Shown piece by piece: positions 22,198-22,775 of a stretch of DNA of 22,775 nucleotides (positions are counted from its first letter, which is position 1; each line of letters opens with the position of its first letter). Source of the DNA: Thermoleophilia bacterium (GTDB lineage Bacteria > Actinomycetota > Thermoleophilia > Gaiellales > Gaiellaceae). Location: positions 1 through 22,775 of the forward strand of contig JAICYG010000021.1 of the NCBI GenBank assembly GCA_025934335.1, written 5' to 3'. The position numbers were made by a program, and so were the translations under genes. The notes beneath the pieces are model-generated. The model made no database searches. It was not told the origin of the DNA and saw only the letters and a program-made list of their open reading frames with translations.

Positions 22198-22775
22198 CTA
22201 CTGCCCGGCCTGTCCGCCCGGGCAGATCTGTGTGAACGACAGGATGTTGTCGGGGAACGTCGTGAAGATCGGGTCGCCGATGAAGTGCTTCGGCGTGTCG
22301 AAGCAGTGGAAGTACTTCGTGCTGTAGGTCGACCAGCGCGGCCCGATGAAGAGCGGCACGATCGGGAACTGCTGCAGCCAGAGCTTCTCGAGCTGCGTCG
22401 CGATCTGGTGCTGCTTCGCCGGGTCGAGCGACGACTTCCACTGCGAAAGCAGCGAGGTCGCCTGGTCGTTCTTGTAGTGGGCCCAGTTGCCCGTGTTCGT
22501 CGCGTCCTGGCCCGGGGCGACGTACGCGTTGTTCGACATGTTCGCGTAGAAGAACCCGTACGGAGACCCCTGCGACCCGTTCTGCCAGAGCAGCGTCGGG
22601 TTCTTCGTCGCCGACGCGTTCGGGTACCAGGAGTTCCAGTCGGGCTCGAGCTTCACGTTCGAGTCGATCCCGATCGCCTGCAGGTTCTTGGTGATGATCT
22701 GGTTCGAGGCGACCCAGTCCGACCAGCCCGAGATCACGTGGATGTCGAGGTTGACCGGGTTGCCCTTCGGGTCGA
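22198..22775 (-). CDS. ABC transporter substrate-binding protein, C-terminal part only
   Basis: The last 191 codons of a family 5 (oligopeptide/dipeptide-type) solute-binding protein, cut by the right edge of the window; the reading frame is open through 22775. Recognisable features are a domain with LQAIGIDSNVKLEPDWNSW, the SQWKSSLDPAKQHQIATQLEKL helix near the C-terminus and FPIVPLFIGPRW. It should be exported and lipid-anchored, but the N-terminus is outside the window. It captures the substrate for the permeases encoded next. With a GH1 enzyme in the same operon, a beta-linked oligosaccharide is a likelier ligand than a peptide. Confidence 0.85.
   Translation of the reverse strand, partial: DPKGNPVNLDIHVISGWSDWVASNQIITKNLQAIGIDSNVKLEPDWNSWYPNASATKNPTLLWQNGSQGSPYGFFYANMSNNAYVAPGQDATNTGNWAHYKNDQATSLLSQWKSSLDPAKQHQIATQLEKLWLQQFPIVPLFIGPRWSTYSTKYFHCFDTPKHFIGDPIFTTFPDNILSFTQICPGGQAGQ

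Overview
The window is GC-rich bacterial chromosomal sequence (roughly 70% G+C by eye). It has dense gene packing, frequent GTG and TTG starts, and many 1-20 nt stop/start overlaps. This suits an actinobacterium, possibly a Thermoleophilia-type soil or metagenome lineage; that placement is inferred from composition and protein flavour, since no rRNA or other strong marker is present. I see no tRNA, rRNA, CRISPR array, transposase or phage gene. The left end (1-178) is a perfect inverted repeat around long G/C homopolymers and looks like an assembly artefact. The right end cuts through a gene.

Layout. (1) 188-2852, minus strand: a B12-dependent glycerol/diol dehydratase, with the small-subunit gene first and then one gene fusing the large and medium subunits, followed by a strong hairpin. 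(2) 2878-6741, plus strand, divergent across only 25 bp: four overlapping genes, namely a short-chain dehydrogenase, a 2-keto-3-deoxy sugar-acid dehydratase-like FAH protein, a ketoglutarate-semialdehyde-type aldehyde dehydrogenase and an extended SDR. They look like part of a non-phosphorylative sugar-acid oxidation route. (3) 12279 down to 6674, minus strand: a Crp-family regulator, LutA, LutB, LutC, a second FAH-family hydrolase, a small ABM-domain protein and an MFS transporter. If the hydrolase cleaves a 2,4-diketo-3-deoxy sugar acid, it would release pyruvate plus lactate, and LutABC would oxidise the lactate. (4) 12367-13997, plus strand: a small membrane protein, a hairpin, a 16-codon leader ORF, and an IF-3 gene with a TTG start coupled to two small hypothetical genes, one with a zinc ribbon. 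(5) 15701 down to 13994, minus strand: a small acidic protein and an ArgH-like lyase that lacks the expected catalytic His. (6) 15866-16060, plus strand: a small coiled-coil protein. (7) 16679 down to 16068, minus strand: an intradiol dioxygenase gene broken by two frameshifts. (8) 22775 down to 16731, minus strand: an oligopeptide/oligosaccharide-type ABC transporter (binding protein, two permeases, two ATPases) with a GH1 beta-glucosidase overlapping the last ATPase gene, so the likely cargo is a beta-glucoside.

The shared theme is catabolism of sugars, deoxysugars and their C3 products (1,2-propanediol or glycerol, lactate, sugar acids, beta-glucosides). The observations most worth checking are the IF-3 cassette with its leader, the Lut/FAH operon with an operator-rich promoter, the subunit-fused diol dehydratase, and the ArgH-like protein with a remodelled active site. 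All substrate assignments are inference.
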